A stretch of DNA of 64,000 nucleotides, taken from Gillisella vitis (GTDB taxonomy: Bacteria > Pseudomonadota > Alphaproteobacteria > Rhizobiales > Rhizobiaceae). Under the pieces are notes generated by a model. The model was not told the origin of the DNA, searched no databases, and worked only from the letters and a program-made list of their open reading frames with translations. The stretch spans positions 186,001-250,000 of the forward strand of contig NZ_LMVL02000005.1 of the NCBI RefSeq assembly GCF_001541345.2. The letters are read 5' to 3'. Made by a program: the position numbers and the translations under genes. Below are positions 18,884-28,037 of this stretch, in pieces; the first letter of the stretch is position 1; each line of letters opens with the position of its first letter.

Positions 18884-19171
18884 ATGATCGAATTGACACC
18901 CACGCAGATCCGCGGATTGAAGCTTGCCAAGGACGGCGATCTATATCCCCAGCCGCTGAAGAAATGGACGCATTTGAACGCGGAGGTCACGTATTCCAGG
19001 ACCGACCGTTTCAAGGAACGGCCGCAGAAGATCAAGTTTCTCACCACCACGACCGTGACGGAACTGACGGACCTGGGCCTGCTGGAACGGTGCAATACCG
19101 CTGAAGAAGCCGAGCAAGATTCCCGCCGGATCACCATGGCCGGCAAGATGTGGCTGCTCAAAACCAAATAA
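18884..19171 (+). CDS. Small hypothetical protein, possible winged-helix fold
   Basis: A 95-aa protein that I cannot assign to a family. The C-terminal half (about residues 52-93) has a helix, the segment LTDLGLLER, then RRITMAGKMWLL. That spacing resembles the recognition helix and wing of winged-helix DNA-binding proteins, but the likeness is weak. AGAGG upstream of the ATG is a reasonable ribosome-binding site. It stands alone between a terminator and a repeat. No signal peptide or membrane segment is visible. Confidence 0.65.
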   Translation: MIELTPTQIRGLKLAKDGDLYPQPLKKWTHLNAEVTYSRTDRFKERPQKIKFLTTTTVTELTDLGLLERCNTAEEAEQDSRRITMAGKMWLLKTK

Positions 19172-19176
19172 TGGTT

Positions 19177-19281
19177 AATGCATCATTCTTTAAACCGGAA
19201 TCGGTTTAAAGGGAAAACTATGCAGTAGATATAAAGCTCTACAGCGCCGTGCGCCATATATGGCGTACGGCGCTGTAGAGC
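19177..19281. repeat. Dispersed repeat family B, copy 3 (best preserved)
   Basis: Inverted repeat CTTTAAACCG-N4-CGGTTTAAAG at 19188-19211, then ACTATGCAGTAGATATAAA (19217-19235), then a near-perfect palindrome (19236-19281) starting GCTCTACAGCGCC. The 19-base middle segment recurs identically at 41544-41562. It lies between the 95-aa gene and uup and may terminate both. Confidence 0.8.
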
Positions 19282-19315
19282 GAGCTTTGCGCAGGCTGCT
19301 ATAGAGCGCTTGGCG

Positions 19316-21145
19316 CTACCCCTCCAGCTCTTCGCGCAGCATTTCCAGTTCCAGCCATTCCTCTTCCATGCGGGCGATGGACTGACGCAGCGTTTCCATT
19401 TCGGCGGCGAGCTTGTTGAACGTGGCGGGATCCTTCACGAACAGATTGGGATCGGCCATTTTTGCCTCCCGCAGCGCGATCTCTTTCTCGGCCTTTTCCA
19501 TTTCCTTCGGCAGGTTTTCCAGCGCGAATTTCTGCTTGAAGGACAGCTTTCCCTTGGTCTTGGCTGTCGTATCGGCGCTTTTGCCGCCGCTGTCCTGCGT
19601 CTTGGCTTTTTCCGCTTTTTCCACGCGCTTGCGCTCGTCTTCCACACCCCGGCGCTGCGCCAGCATGTCGGAATAGCCACCGGCATATTCGATCCAGTGG
19701 CCATTGGGGGCCTCCGGATTGGCGGGGGCGATGGTCGAGGTCACGGTGCGGTCGAGGAAATCACGGTCATGGCTGACGAGGATGACGGTGCCGGAATACC
19801 CGGTGACGATTTCCTGAAGCAGGTCCAGCGTCTCGATGTCGAGGTCGTTGGTCGGCTCGTCGAGGATCAGCAGATTGGAGGGCTTGGCCATGATCCGCGC
19901 CAGCATCAGCCTGGCCCTTTCGCCGCCGGACAGGTTGCGGATCGGGGTGCGGGCCTGTTCCGGCTGAAACAGGAATTCCTTCATATAGCCGGTCACATGT
20001 TTCTGCTCGCCATTGACCAGCAGGTTCTCGCCGCGCCCATCGGTCAGGTAATTGGCCAGCGTGTCATCAGGGTTCAGGTCCTCGCGCTTCTGGTCAAGCG
20101 TGGCAATCTCCAGATTGGTGCCGAGCTTGATTGTGCCTTCGTCAGGCGAGAGCTGGCCGGTCAGCATTTTCAACAGCGTGGTTTTGCCAGCGCCATTCGG
20201 GCCGACCAGGCCGATACAGTCGCCGCGGTGCACGCGGATTGAAAACGGCGCGATAATCGTCCGCTCGCCATAGGCCTTGGTGATCTTGTCAGCCTCGATC
20301 ACCAGCTTGCCGCTTTCCTTGCCCTCGGTGGCACTGGCAAGGATTGTTCCTTGCGGACCTTTATGGCCGCGATAGTCGGCGCGCAGGGTCTGGAGGTTGC
20401 CGAGCCGGCGCATATTGCGCTTGCGCCGTGCCGTTACGCCGTAGCGCAGCCAATGTTCTTCACGCTCAATGGCTTTGCCGAGCTTATGCTGTTCGATCTC
20501 TTCTTCTTCCAGCACCTTGTCGCGCCATTCCTCGAAATGGCCAAAGCCGCGCGCCAGACGGCGCGACAGGCCGCGATCCAGCCAGACGGTGGCGGTCGAG
20601 CATTTTTCCAGGAAGCGTCTGTCATGGGAGATCAGCACCAGGGCGCTGCGGGTCTTGCGCAACTCTTCTTCCAGCCATTCGATGGTCGGCAGGTCGAGAT
20701 GGTTGGTCGGCTCATCCAGCATCAGGATGTCGGGTTCCGGTGCCAGCACCCGGGCGAGGGCTGCGCGGCGCGCTTCGCCGCCCGACAGGCTTTTCGGATC
20801 TTCCTGGCCGCTCAGGCCCAGATGTTCCAGCAGATAGGTGACCCGGTAGGGATCGTCGCCGGGGCCAAGGCCTGCCTCGGCATAGGCCTGCACGGTGGCG
20901 TGGCTGCCGAAATCCGGGGCCTGTTCGAGATAGCGGATGGTGGCCGAGGGGTGGCGGAACACTTCGCCCGACTGGGCCTCGACCAGACCGGCAGCGATCT
21001 TCATCAAGGTGGATTTGCCCGAGCCGTTGCGACCGACAAGGCAGATGCGATCGCCCGGTTCGACTTGCAGGCCTGCGCCGTTGAGCAGCGGTGCGCCGCC
21101 GAAGGACAGGAAGATATTATCAAGTTTCAGGATTGGCGGTGCCAA
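19316..21145 (-). CDS. uup: ABC-F family ATPase, Uup type
   Basis: Soluble tandem-ATPase of the ABC-F group, which acts on the ribosome (in E. coli Uup also helps with branched DNA and ribosome assembly). There is no membrane domain. Two complete ATP-binding cassettes are visible: P-loops GRNGSGKST and GPNGAGKTT, signatures LSGGEARRA and LSGGERARL, Walker B DEPTNHLD and DEPTNDLD. Between them lies a charged linker. The C-terminus (about residues 520-609) is a lysine/glutamate-rich coiled coil typical of Uup. It starts three bases after the thiN stop, so the two are co-transcribed. Confidence 0.92.
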   Translation of the reverse strand: MAPPILKLDNIFLSFGGAPLLNGAGLQVEPGDRICLVGRNGSGKSTLMKIAAGLVEAQSGEVFRHPSATIRYLEQAPDFGSHATVQAYAEAGLGPGDDPYRVTYLLEHLGLSGQEDPKSLSGGEARRAALARVLAPEPDILMLDEPTNHLDLPTIEWLEEELRKTRSALVLISHDRRFLEKCSTATVWLDRGLSRRLARGFGHFEEWRDKVLEEEEIEQHKLGKAIEREEHWLRYGVTARRKRNMRRLGNLQTLRADYRGHKGPQGTILASATEGKESGKLVIEADKITKAYGERTIIAPFSIRVHRGDCIGLVGPNGAGKTTLLKMLTGQLSPDEGTIKLGTNLEIATLDQKREDLNPDDTLANYLTDGRGENLLVNGEQKHVTGYMKEFLFQPEQARTPIRNLSGGERARLMLARIMAKPSNLLILDEPTNDLDIETLDLLQEIVTGYSGTVILVSHDRDFLDRTVTSTIAPANPEAPNGHWIEYAGGYSDMLAQRRGVEDERKRVEKAEKAKTQDSGGKSADTTAKTKGKLSFKQKFALENLPKEMEKAEKEIALREAKMADPNLFVKDPATFNKLAAEMETLRQSIARMEEEWLELEMLREELEG

Positions 21146-21148
21146 GGG

Positions 21149-21802
21149 TCACGCTCCGGTCATGTCATAAGGGCGGGCAAGGATCACGGCGTCGCCGCTG
21201 CCAAGCGACAGCGTTACCGAACCTTCGGCCACATTGGAAATGGTGCGGGACGATCCGAACGGCAGATCGAAACCCTGCAATGGATAGCGGGCGCCGAGAA
21301 TGGTCAACCCGGCAAGCGCGGAAAAGCCGAGAATGGAAAACAACGAACCCTGCGGCAGGTCCAGGGTCACGGTTTTACCCGGCAGAAGCGGCCATGCCTC
21401 TTCCTCGCCGGATGTGAGGTGCAGATCAAGCCCCTGGGCGGCCAGCGCCACCGCCAGCAGTAGATGCATTATCGCATGGTCTGATCGTTCTCCTCCGAGC
21501 GCGCCCGCCAGCAGCAGAGAGGTCGCGCCGCGCTTGCGGGCTTCTTCAATGGCGATTTCACCATCTGTGAGGTTCTTGCGAGCGGGATAGGGAAGGCGCG
21601 GAATATCCGGAAACCGGTCTGCGGGAAGATCGTCGGAACTGTCGAAATCGCCCACCCAAAGCTCAGGTGTCATTCCCAGCGGTTCGGCATGGCGCATGCC
21701 GCCATCGGCAGCGATAGCGCGGGTTCCTGCAACGGTGCCGAGCAGCCGGGGCGTGATGGCGAGGGGACCGCCGAGCAGAATGGTGAAGGTGCTTTCCGTC
21801 AT
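21149..21802 (-). CDS. thiN: Thiamine diphosphokinase
   Basis: Transfers pyrophosphate from ATP to thiamine to make TPP directly, so it serves salvaged thiamine such as that imported by ThiBPQ. Family motifs are seen in order: AADGGMRHA, VGDFDSSDD, then KNLTDGEIA and GALGGERSDH. Several in-frame ATGs lie close together (21820, 21808, 21802). I chose the last because it starts just before the conserved FTILLGG strand; this gives 217 aa. It is the first gene of a thiN-uup pair. Confidence 0.92.
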   Translation of the reverse strand: MTESTFTILLGGPLAITPRLLGTVAGTRAIAADGGMRHAEPLGMTPELWVGDFDSSDDLPADRFPDIPRLPYPARKNLTDGEIAIEEARKRGATSLLLAGALGGERSDHAIMHLLLAVALAAQGLDLHLTSGEEEAWPLLPGKTVTLDLPQGSLFSILGFSALAGLTILGARYPLQGFDLPFGSSRTISNVAEGSVTLSLGSGDAVILARPYDMTGA

Positions 21803-21837
21803 GGCCATGCCATAACGCATCTGAGGCCAAATGCAAA

Positions 21838-21864
21838 AGGCGTTCCGTGATCAACGGAACGCCT
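21838..21864 (-). terminator. Terminator after rpsU
   Basis: Perfect 11-bp stem (AGGCGTTCCGT with its complement) and a five-base loop; on the minus strand it is followed by a short T run. It lies between the rpsU stop and the thiN start and separates the two transcripts. Confidence 0.75.
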
Positions 21865-22002
21865 GCGGCATTTTCCAGTCCGATTGCCCGAGGCACGGTT
21901 GGCTTGAGCCCACTGACCTGGAACAAAGGATTCGAGACCTGCACGGATTTGCCCGGTCTCGATTTTATGGCGAAGGGGGATATACCCCTTGCCCTTCGGC
22001 CC

Positions 22003-22251
22003 TTACCCTTGGGCGCGTGGTGCAAAAACTTTTTTCTTCGGCGCAGGCAGAAGGCCCTCGCGCTGAAGCTTCTTGCGGGCCAGCTTGCGGGTGCGGCGCA
22101 CGGCCTCGGCCTTTTCGCGGGTCTTCTTTTCCGACGGCTTTTCATAGGCCGAACGGGCCTTCATTTCACGAAACAGGCCTTCGCGCTGCATTTTCTTCTT
22201 CAGCACGCGCAATGCCTGCTCAACATTGTTATCCCTGACGAGTACCTGCAC
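22003..22251 (-). CDS. rpsU: 30S ribosomal protein S21 (GTG start)
   Basis: Small basic protein of the 30S platform needed for efficient initiation. The typical S21 sequence is present: [18 protein letters not shown], then [11 protein letters not shown] and an Arg/Lys-rich helix with [10 protein letters not shown]. The start is a GTG at 22251, preceded by AAAGGAGA at the right distance; no ATG lies nearby in frame. This gives 82 aa, slightly longer than the E. coli protein because of a lysine-rich tail. Confidence 0.93.
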   Translation of the reverse strand: MQVLVRDNNVEQALRVLKKKMQREGLFREMKARSAYEKPSEKKTREKAEAVRRTRKLARKKLQREGLLPAPKKKVFAPRAQG

Positions 22252-22286
22252 TGTCTCTCCTTTGATGGTTGAGGATGATAATCTGG

Positions 22287-22556
22287 TTATTTCGAATTGA
22301 CGGGCGCCAGCCAGGCGGCACCCGGCTTTTGTGTTTTTGAGGCCGTGCCGGACCGTGGTGAACGGCTGACATCGATCTCGTCCTCGGCAATCGACCGGTC
22401 GAACGTTTCGCTTTCGAAGCGCACCCGATACCGTCGCGCACCCTGGGATTCCGGCAGGGTGGCAAGCACCTTGCACACGCCGACCGACCGGGAGAGCCTG
22501 ACGGGACCATCTTTCAGGACGACCATGTCGCCTGTCTTGTATAAATGCGCCGTCAT
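22287..22556 (-). CDS. Small conserved hypothetical protein
   Basis: An 89-aa protein with a clear ribosome-binding site (AAGGAG, six bases before the ATG). The N-terminal 65 residues look like a small beta-barrel: alternating hydrophobics in [21 protein letters not shown], and [15 protein letters not shown] ending EDEIDV. That would fit an SH3-like nucleic-acid or protein-binding fold, but I cannot name a family. The C-terminus is polar and probably disordered. It precedes rpsU by 35 bases and may share its transcript. Confidence 0.75.
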   Translation of the reverse strand: MTAHLYKTGDMVVLKDGPVRLSRSVGVCKVLATLPESQGARRYRVRFESETFDRSIAEDEIDVSRSPRSGTASKTQKPGAAWLAPVNSK

Positions 22557-23036
22557 GCCGGTCTCCTTGCAGGATTACTGCTCACGGATCAAATGCCGAA
22601 ACGAAAATGCGCCGGGAAACCGCTTTGGTTTCGCCGTGGCGAAAAGATGCGGACAACAATGCAAACGGCGCGGTGCGGATTTTTGCAGTGCTGTTCGCCG
22701 ATACCGGCGCTCACGTGTCGCTACAAAAAAAGATAGTCCCTGCCCATCCTGCCGTCGAACCGCACCCGGTTCAGCGGCACAGACAAAAACCGGAACGTCC
22801 GGCCTTGCAGTTCAGTCAGGCAGAGGAAAGTTTAACTCATGCCCATTCGGGGCCAAAGCGCTTTCCTGCCGGAAAAGGTGACCCCATCCTGAATGGTCGA
22901 GCAGGATGTGGGGGCCAAAGTGGCAGATTTCAAACAAAATACAAGCTTTATTTGTGAAGAGATTGGCCTGCACCGGCTTGTCGCTGGCTGTGCTGCTGAT
23001 TACTTTCACCGAAATTCACGATGAATTGGAGAGATC
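22557..23036. other. Intergenic region upstream of moxR, no gene seen
   Basis: About 480 bases between divergent genes. Short open frames exist in several phases, but none has both a ribosome-binding site and a protein-like composition. I see no clear repeat or terminator. It presumably holds the divergent promoters. Confidence 0.5.
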
Positions 23037-23903
23037 ATGCCATTTACCGGGCAATTCACCGGAAGCGCGGATTATATCGCCGACAAGGACCTGACGGTGG
23101 CCGTCAATGCGGCCATCGCTCTGGAACGGCCGCTGCTGGTCAAAGGTGAACCAGGCACCGGCAAGACCGAGTTGGCCCGCCAGGTTGCCGCAGCACTCCG
23201 TCTCGACATGATCGAATGGACGATCAAATCCACCACAAAGGCGCAGCAGGGCCTTTACGAATATGATGCCGTGTCGCGCCTGCGCGATAGCCAGCTGGGC
23301 GATCCGCGTGTCAGCGATATCGGCAATTATATAAGGCGCGGCAAGCTCTGGGAAGCCTTTGCCGCAGGCCGGAAAACCGTGTTGCTGATCGACGAGATCG
23401 ACAAGGCCGATATCGAGTTTCCCAACGATCTGTTGCAGGAACTGGATCGGATGGAGTTTCACGTCTATGAGACCGGCGAGCGGGTGAAGGCGCAGGTGCG
23501 CCCGATCGTCATCATCACCTCCAACAATGAGAAAGAGCTACCCGACGCCTTCCTGCGTCGCTGTTTCTTCCATTATATCCGCTTTCCGGATGCCGAGACG
23601 CTGGCGCGGATCGTCGAGGTTCATTATCCCGGCATCAAGCAGCGCCTGCTCCAGGCGGCCCTGACCCGGTTTTACGAAATCCGCGAAACGCCGGGCCTGA
23701 AAAAACGTCCATCGACCTCGGAAGCCCTGGACTGGATCCGCCTGCTGGTGGCCGACGAGGTCGATCCCGCCGATTTGCGCAGCGACGCCGCCAATGCCCT
23801 GCCGAAACTGCATGGCGCGCTTTTGAAGAATGAGCAGGACGTGCATCTGTTCGAGCGGCTGGCCTTCATGGCCCGGCGGGATGGAGCGCGGGACGGACGC
23901 TGA
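23037..23903 (+). CDS. MoxR-family AAA+ ATPase
   Basis: AAA+ ATPase of the MoxR group, which work with von Willebrand A-domain partners as chaperones for metal centre insertion or protein assembly. Walker A is GEPGTGKTE (about residues 39-47), Walker B is VLLIDEIDKAD, sensor 1 is IVIITSNNEKELPDAF and the arginine finger follows (LRRCFFHYI). At 288 aa it is a compact member. The VWA partner is at 25495, but metA and an acetyltransferase gene now lie between them, which is unusual since the pair is normally adjacent. Confidence 0.92.
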   Translation: MPFTGQFTGSADYIADKDLTVAVNAAIALERPLLVKGEPGTGKTELARQVAAALRLDMIEWTIKSTTKAQQGLYEYDAVSRLRDSQLGDPRVSDIGNYIRRGKLWEAFAAGRKTVLLIDEIDKADIEFPNDLLQELDRMEFHVYETGERVKAQVRPIVIITSNNEKELPDAFLRRCFFHYIRFPDAETLARIVEVHYPGIKQRLLQAALTRFYEIRETPGLKKRPSTSEALDWIRLLVADEVDPADLRSDAANALPKLHGALLKNEQDVHLFERLAFMARRDGARDGR

Positions 23904-23971
23904 TCCGTGCTGCGGTGCAGCTTATGTTTTCATTGATTCGTAACGGGTGAAGGCGTAAATAGCCGTCTTCT

Positions 23972-24022
23972 CGTGGTGATTTGGCCGGCCGGCTTGCAGC
24001 CACGTAAAATAAATTGCTAAAG
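23972..24022 (+). promoter_or_regulatory. SAM-II riboswitch upstream of metA
   Basis: The conserved core is present: CGTGGTGATTTG, CCGGCTTGCAGCCACG, and after a short stretch GCTAAA, in the order required for the SAM-II pseudoknot. It lies about 90 bases before metA. Elements of this class were first described before metA in Agrobacterium and relatives and reduce translation when S-adenosylmethionine is abundant. Confidence 0.94.
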
Positions 24023-24109
24023 GGCCGAGGCAAGTTATCCAAGACTTTCCGAGGCCGATGGCGATAGCAAAGCTGCCGCACCGTGCCGTGACAGGAAAGT
24101 TTAAAGCCG

Positions 24110-25039
24110 ATGCCGATCAAGATTCCCGATACGCTCCCCGCCTTCGACGCCCTCGTTCATGAGGGTGTGCGGGTCATGACGGAAACCGCAGCGATCCGTC
24201 AGGATATTCGCCCGTTGCAGATCGCCCTGCTCAATCTCATGCCCAACAAGATCAAAACCGAGGTGCAGTTTGCCCGGCTGATCGGCGCATCGCCATTGCA
24301 GGTGGAACTGACCTTGGTGCGGATCGGCGGGCATAAGGCCAAGAACACGCCCGAAGAGCATCTCCTGTCCTTCTACCAGACCTGGGAAGAGGTGAAGCAC
24401 CGCAAGTTCGACGGACTGATCATTACCGGTGCCCCGGTGGAAACGCTGCCCTTTGAAGACGTCACCTATTGGAGCGAGATACAGCAGATTCTCGACTGGA
24501 CGGAAACCAATGTCCACACGACGATGAATGTCTGCTGGGGGGCGATGGCGGCGATCTATCACTTCCACAAGGTGCCGAAACAGGCGCTGAAAGAAAAGGC
24601 TTTCGGCGTGTTCCGCCATCGTAATCTCGCGCCGTCCTCCATCTATCTCAACGGCTTCTCGGATGATTTCCAGGTGCCGGTCTCACGCTGGACCGAGGTA
24701 CGCCGCGCCGATATCGAAAAAGTGCCGAACCTGAACATCCTGATGGAATCCGACGAGATGGGTGTCTGCCTGGTGCAGGAGGACAAGGGAAACCGGCTCT
24801 ACATGTTCAATCACGTCGAATATGACTCCACCTCGCTGGCGGATGAATATTTCCGCGACGTCAGCGCCGGCATCCCGATCCGTTTGCCGTATGATTACTT
24901 TCCGCACAACGATGATACACTGACGCCGCTCAACCGCTGGCGCAGCCATGCGCATCTGCTGTTTGGAAACTGGATCAACGAGATGTATCAGACCACCAGC
25001 TATGATTTGAACGATATCGGCAAGGGGCGCGCAAAATGA
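24110..25039 (+). CDS. metA: Homoserine O-acetyltransferase (MetA type)
   Basis: Acylates homoserine, the committed step of methionine synthesis. Catalytic residues of the MetA family are in place: Cys142 (NVCWGA), His235 and Glu237 (NHVEYD). Residue 111, which decides the acyl donor in this family, is glutamate (GAPVE), the form associated with acetyl-CoA; succinyl-CoA enzymes such as that of E. coli have glycine. I therefore predict acetyl transfer although the fold is the homoserine succinyltransferase type. It is controlled by the SAM-II riboswitch. The stop overlaps the following gene by four bases. Confidence 0.95.
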   Translation: MPIKIPDTLPAFDALVHEGVRVMTETAAIRQDIRPLQIALLNLMPNKIKTEVQFARLIGASPLQVELTLVRIGGHKAKNTPEEHLLSFYQTWEEVKHRKFDGLIITGAPVETLPFEDVTYWSEIQQILDWTETNVHTTMNVCWGAMAAIYHFHKVPKQALKEKAFGVFRHRNLAPSSIYLNGFSDDFQVPVSRWTEVRRADIEKVPNLNILMESDEMGVCLVQEDKGNRLYMFNHVEYDSTSLADEYFRDVSAGIPIRLPYDYFPHNDDTLTPLNRWRSHAHLLFGNWINEMYQTTSYDLNDIGKGRAK

Positions 25040-25488
25040 CCGGCGATCTTCTGGTCCGTCCCCTGATTGTTGATGATGAGGCAGACTGGCGCCGCCTGTG
25101 GCGCGCCTATCTCGCCTTTTACCAAACGGAACTGCCGGAAGAGGTCTATGCGACCACCTTTGCCCGACTGACGGGGCAGGGAACTGGCGAATTTCGCGGG
25201 TTTCTGGCTGTGGCCAAGGGGAAAGCTGTGGGCCTTAGCCATTATGTCTTTCATCGGTCCTGCTGGTATATTGCCGATGTCTGCTATCTTCAGGATCTCT
25301 ATGTCGATCCTGAAGTCCGTGGGCTTGGCATCGGTCGGGCGCTGATTGCAGCAGTTAACGCCGCGGCGGCGGAAGCTGGCGCGGGCAAGGTCTACTGGAT
25401 GACCCAGGAGTTTAACAGCACGGCCCGGCGTCTCTATGATCAGGTGGCGGACAAAACCCCCTTTATCATCTACCAGCAACCGCTCTGA
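25036..25488 (+). CDS. GNAT family N-acetyltransferase
   Basis: A 150-aa single-domain GNAT protein. The acetyl-CoA-binding motif A is visible as [17 protein letters not shown] (about residues 91-107), after the strand [11 protein letters not shown]. The C-terminal strand and helix ([18 protein letters not shown]) are also typical. The start overlaps the metA stop (ATGA), so the gene is translationally coupled to metA and shares the riboswitch. The substrate cannot be told from the sequence. Confidence 0.88.
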   Translation: MTGDLLVRPLIVDDEADWRRLWRAYLAFYQTELPEEVYATTFARLTGQGTGEFRGFLAVAKGKAVGLSHYVFHRSCWYIADVCYLQDLYVDPEVRGLGIGRALIAAVNAAAAEAGAGKVYWMTQEFNSTARRLYDQVADKTPFIIYQQPL

Positions 25489-25494
25489 GCGCCG

Positions 25495-26682
25495 ATGTTC
25501 CTGCCCTTCTTCCTCAAGCTCAAACAACAGAAAATCCCGGTCTCACTGGGGGAATATCTGGCCTTGCTGCAAGGGGTGGAGCGGGGCCTTGTCGATTTCG
25601 ATATTGAGGCTTTCTATTATTTGGCGCGCACGACGCTGATCAAGGATGAGCGGCATATCGACCGTTTCGATCTGGCCTTTGCCGAATGTTTCAAGGGATT
25701 GGAAGCGACAGGTGGGCCGCAGCCGGGTGTGTCTGAGACCGCTCTGCCGGAAGACTGGCTGCGCAAGCTGACCGAAAAACACCTGTCCGACGAAGACAAG
25801 AAACTGATCGAAGCCATGGGTGGTTTCGACAGGCTGATGGAAACGCTGAAACAGCGGTTGGCCGAGCAGAAGGAGCGCCATCAGGGTGGCTCGAAATGGA
25901 TCGGCACAGCGGGGACATCGCCTTTCGGGGCCTATGGCTATAATCCGGAAGGGGTGAGGATCGGCCAGGACGGATCACGCCATCGCCGCGCTGTCAAGGT
26001 GTGGGATCAGCGGGAGTTTCGCAATCTCGACGATTCCGTTGCGCTTGGGACCCGCAATATCAAAGTTGCCCTGCGCCGGTTGCGGCGGTTCGTACGGCAA
26101 GGCGCCCCGGACGAATTTGATTTGGGTGGCACGATCCGTGCGACGGCGGAGCATGGCTATCTTGACATCAAGACCCAGGCGGAACGGCGCAATGCCGTCA
26201 AGCTGTTGATGTTCTTCGATATCGGCGGCTCCATGGACGATCACGTCAAAGGCGTGGAGGAGTTGTTTTCGGCAGCCCGGTCGGAATTTCGGCATATGGA
26301 GCATTTCTACTTCCACAATTGCCTTTATGAGCGCGTATGGAAAGACAATCGCCGCCGCCGGACCGATCTCATCCCGACGGAAGAGATTATCCGAACCTAT
26401 GGCCCGGATTACCGGGTGATCTTTGTCGGAGATGCGGCGATGAGCCCCTATGAGATCACCATGATCGGCGGATCGGTGGAACATTGGAATGGCGAACCCG
26501 GCGCCTTCTGGCTGTCGCGCATGACGGAGCATTTTCGCAAATGTTTGTGGCTCAACCCGATGCAGCAGGAGCATTGGGCCTATACCCATTCCATCGGTTT
26601 GATTTCGCGTCTCATGGGCGGACGAATGCACCCTCTGACGCTTGGCGGGTTGGAGGATGCGGCACGGGAACTGTCGCGCTAA
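25495..26682 (+). CDS. VWA (CoxE-like) protein, partner of MoxR ATPase
   Basis: 395-aa protein with a C-terminal von Willebrand factor A domain. Its metal-binding loop reads FDIGGSMDDH, so the first serine of the usual DxSxS motif is glycine; from memory this occurs in many members of this subfamily. Other landmarks are FYFHNCLYERVW, VIFVGDAAMSPYEI and the C-terminal MHPLTLGGLEDA. The N-terminal half is charged and helical. It probably works with the MoxR protein encoded at 23037. It begins seven bases after the GNAT stop and so belongs to the metA transcript. Confidence 0.9.
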   Translation: MFLPFFLKLKQQKIPVSLGEYLALLQGVERGLVDFDIEAFYYLARTTLIKDERHIDRFDLAFAECFKGLEATGGPQPGVSETALPEDWLRKLTEKHLSDEDKKLIEAMGGFDRLMETLKQRLAEQKERHQGGSKWIGTAGTSPFGAYGYNPEGVRIGQDGSRHRRAVKVWDQREFRNLDDSVALGTRNIKVALRRLRRFVRQGAPDEFDLGGTIRATAEHGYLDIKTQAERRNAVKLLMFFDIGGSMDDHVKGVEELFSAARSEFRHMEHFYFHNCLYERVWKDNRRRRTDLIPTEEIIRTYGPDYRVIFVGDAAMSPYEITMIGGSVEHWNGEPGAFWLSRMTEHFRKCLWLNPMQQEHWAYTHSIGLISRLMGGRMHPLTLGGLEDAARELSR

Positions 26683-26744
26683 TCCACCCCACATCGTCTA
26701 TGGTGCGCTGATGTTTGCTGTAACGCCTTATGGTTGCTGGATAT

Positions 26745-26785
26745 TTTATCTGTAAACGATTTCGGTTTGAGGAATTATGCAATAA
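26745..26785. repeat. Dispersed repeat family B, copy 4 (half unit)
   Basis: TTCGGTTTGAGGAATTATGC (26761-26780) matches the right boundary of the unit at 10007-10051. The palindromic module is absent here. It lies in the leader of the aldose epimerase gene. Confidence 0.55.
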
Positions 26786-26859
26786 ACCTATCTGACACAG
26801 CAGAAACGACGACGCGCCCGCCTAAGGCAGGCACCGTCGATGCAAGGGTGAGGAAGCAT

Positions 26860-27870
26860 ATGCAGCGTCTGGAATTTGGCACGACCACCAAGGGTGAAAC
26901 GGTAGAGCAGGTCACGCTGCATGGCGGTGGCTTGAAGGCCAAGGTGTTGACCTGGGGGGCCGCGATCCAGGATCTCAGGATGGAGGGCCATGTGGCGCCG
27001 CTGGTGCTGGGTTTCGAGCGGTTCGAGGATTATGCGATCCATTCTCCCTATTTCGGAGCGACGCCTGGGCGGTTGGCCAATCGTATTGCTAACGGACGTT
27101 TCACCCTTGATGGTGAAGACTATCAACTGGAATGCAACGAGCGTGGTCTCACCCATTTGCATGGCGGCAGCGACGGCATTGGCAGGCGCAATTGGACGAT
27201 TGCCGATCTCGACCGTGACCGGGTGGTGCTTGAGATCACCGATCCGGCTGGCCGGGCGGGCTATCCCGGCAATGCCCACATCCGGGCGACCTATCACCTC
27301 CAGGATGATGGTGTGTTGTCTGTGGTCTATGAGACGACCACGGACGCGCCGACACTCGCCAATCTCTGCCAGCATTCCTATTTCAATCTGGATGATTCGC
27401 CTGACATGCTGGATCATGAGTTGATGATTGCCGCCGACCATTATCTACCTGTCGATGACCGGCTGATCCCGACCGGAGAGCAACGCCCTGTGATTGGTAC
27501 GCCGTTTGATTTCCGGCAGATGGGCGTGATGCGCCGGACAGAGGACGGCGTTCAGGTTCCCTTCGACAACAATTTCTGTCTGTCGCAGACACGGGTGGCC
27601 AAGCGCAGCGTCGCCATGGCCCGTAGCCTGAAATCCGGCGTTTCCATGGAGGTGCGTACCACCGAACCCGGCGTTCAATTCTACGCAGGCGTCTACCTGA
27701 ATATACCGGTTTCCGGTCTTGAGGGCCGTCGCTACGGTGCTTATGCCGGTTTCTGTTTGGAAACCCAGATTTGGCCGGATGCCATCAACCAACCCGGTTT
27801 CTCAAGTGCTGTCCTGCGGCCCGGTGAAACCCTGCGGCAGGAAACGGATTATGTGTTTTCTGCGAGCTGA
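26860..27870 (+). CDS. galM: Aldose 1-epimerase (mutarotase)
   Basis: Interconverts alpha and beta anomers of hexoses in the cytosol. Conserved parts: the first strand with LTWGAAI, GATPGRLANRIANG, HLHGG, the catalytic-His segment LCQHSYFNLDD and the catalytic-Glu segment CLETQIWPDAINQP. GAGGAAG precedes the ATG at 26860, giving 336 aa, the family length. The frame is open for 42 more codons upstream, but that part runs through an intergenic repeat and is unlikely to be translated. It lies before a sugar- or organic-acid-type MFS transporter. Confidence 0.93.
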   Translation: MQRLEFGTTTKGETVEQVTLHGGGLKAKVLTWGAAIQDLRMEGHVAPLVLGFERFEDYAIHSPYFGATPGRLANRIANGRFTLDGEDYQLECNERGLTHLHGGSDGIGRRNWTIADLDRDRVVLEITDPAGRAGYPGNAHIRATYHLQDDGVLSVVYETTTDAPTLANLCQHSYFNLDDSPDMLDHELMIAADHYLPVDDRLIPTGEQRPVIGTPFDFRQMGVMRRTEDGVQVPFDNNFCLSQTRVAKRSVAMARSLKSGVSMEVRTTEPGVQFYAGVYLNIPVSGLEGRRYGAYAGFCLETQIWPDAINQPGFSSAVLRPGETLRQETDYVFSAS

Positions 27871-27964
27871 TGGTTTTTTGCACGGCTTTGTCCAAGAGTG
27901 TGCGGGGAACAATTAAGCGTGTAATCCTATTTACATTACCCGTCCCCGCGGCACCCGCAGGAGG

Positions 27965-28012
27965 TTGCATGATTCGTTGAATCGGACCCGATTCAAACAG
28001 GAAATTATGCAA
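27965..28012. repeat. Dispersed repeat family B, copy 5
   Basis: TTGCAT at the left and ATTATGCAA at the right enclose the inverted repeat TTGAATCGG/CCGATTCAA (27977-27985 with 27988-27996). Same architecture as the unit at 10007-10051. It sits immediately before the MFS gene. Confidence 0.65.
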
Positions 28013-28037
28013 GGGGAGGGTTGTGGGAGGACATGAC

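Noticed and set aside
22607..22957. 116-aa frame upstream of moxR
   Set aside because: No ribosome-binding site, proline/arginine-rich without any domain pattern; probably chance.
25495..26682. Missing serine in the VWA metal site as a sign of inactivation
   Set aside because: The DIGGS form seems usual for this MoxR-linked subfamily and the rest of the protein is intact, so it is not evidence of decay.
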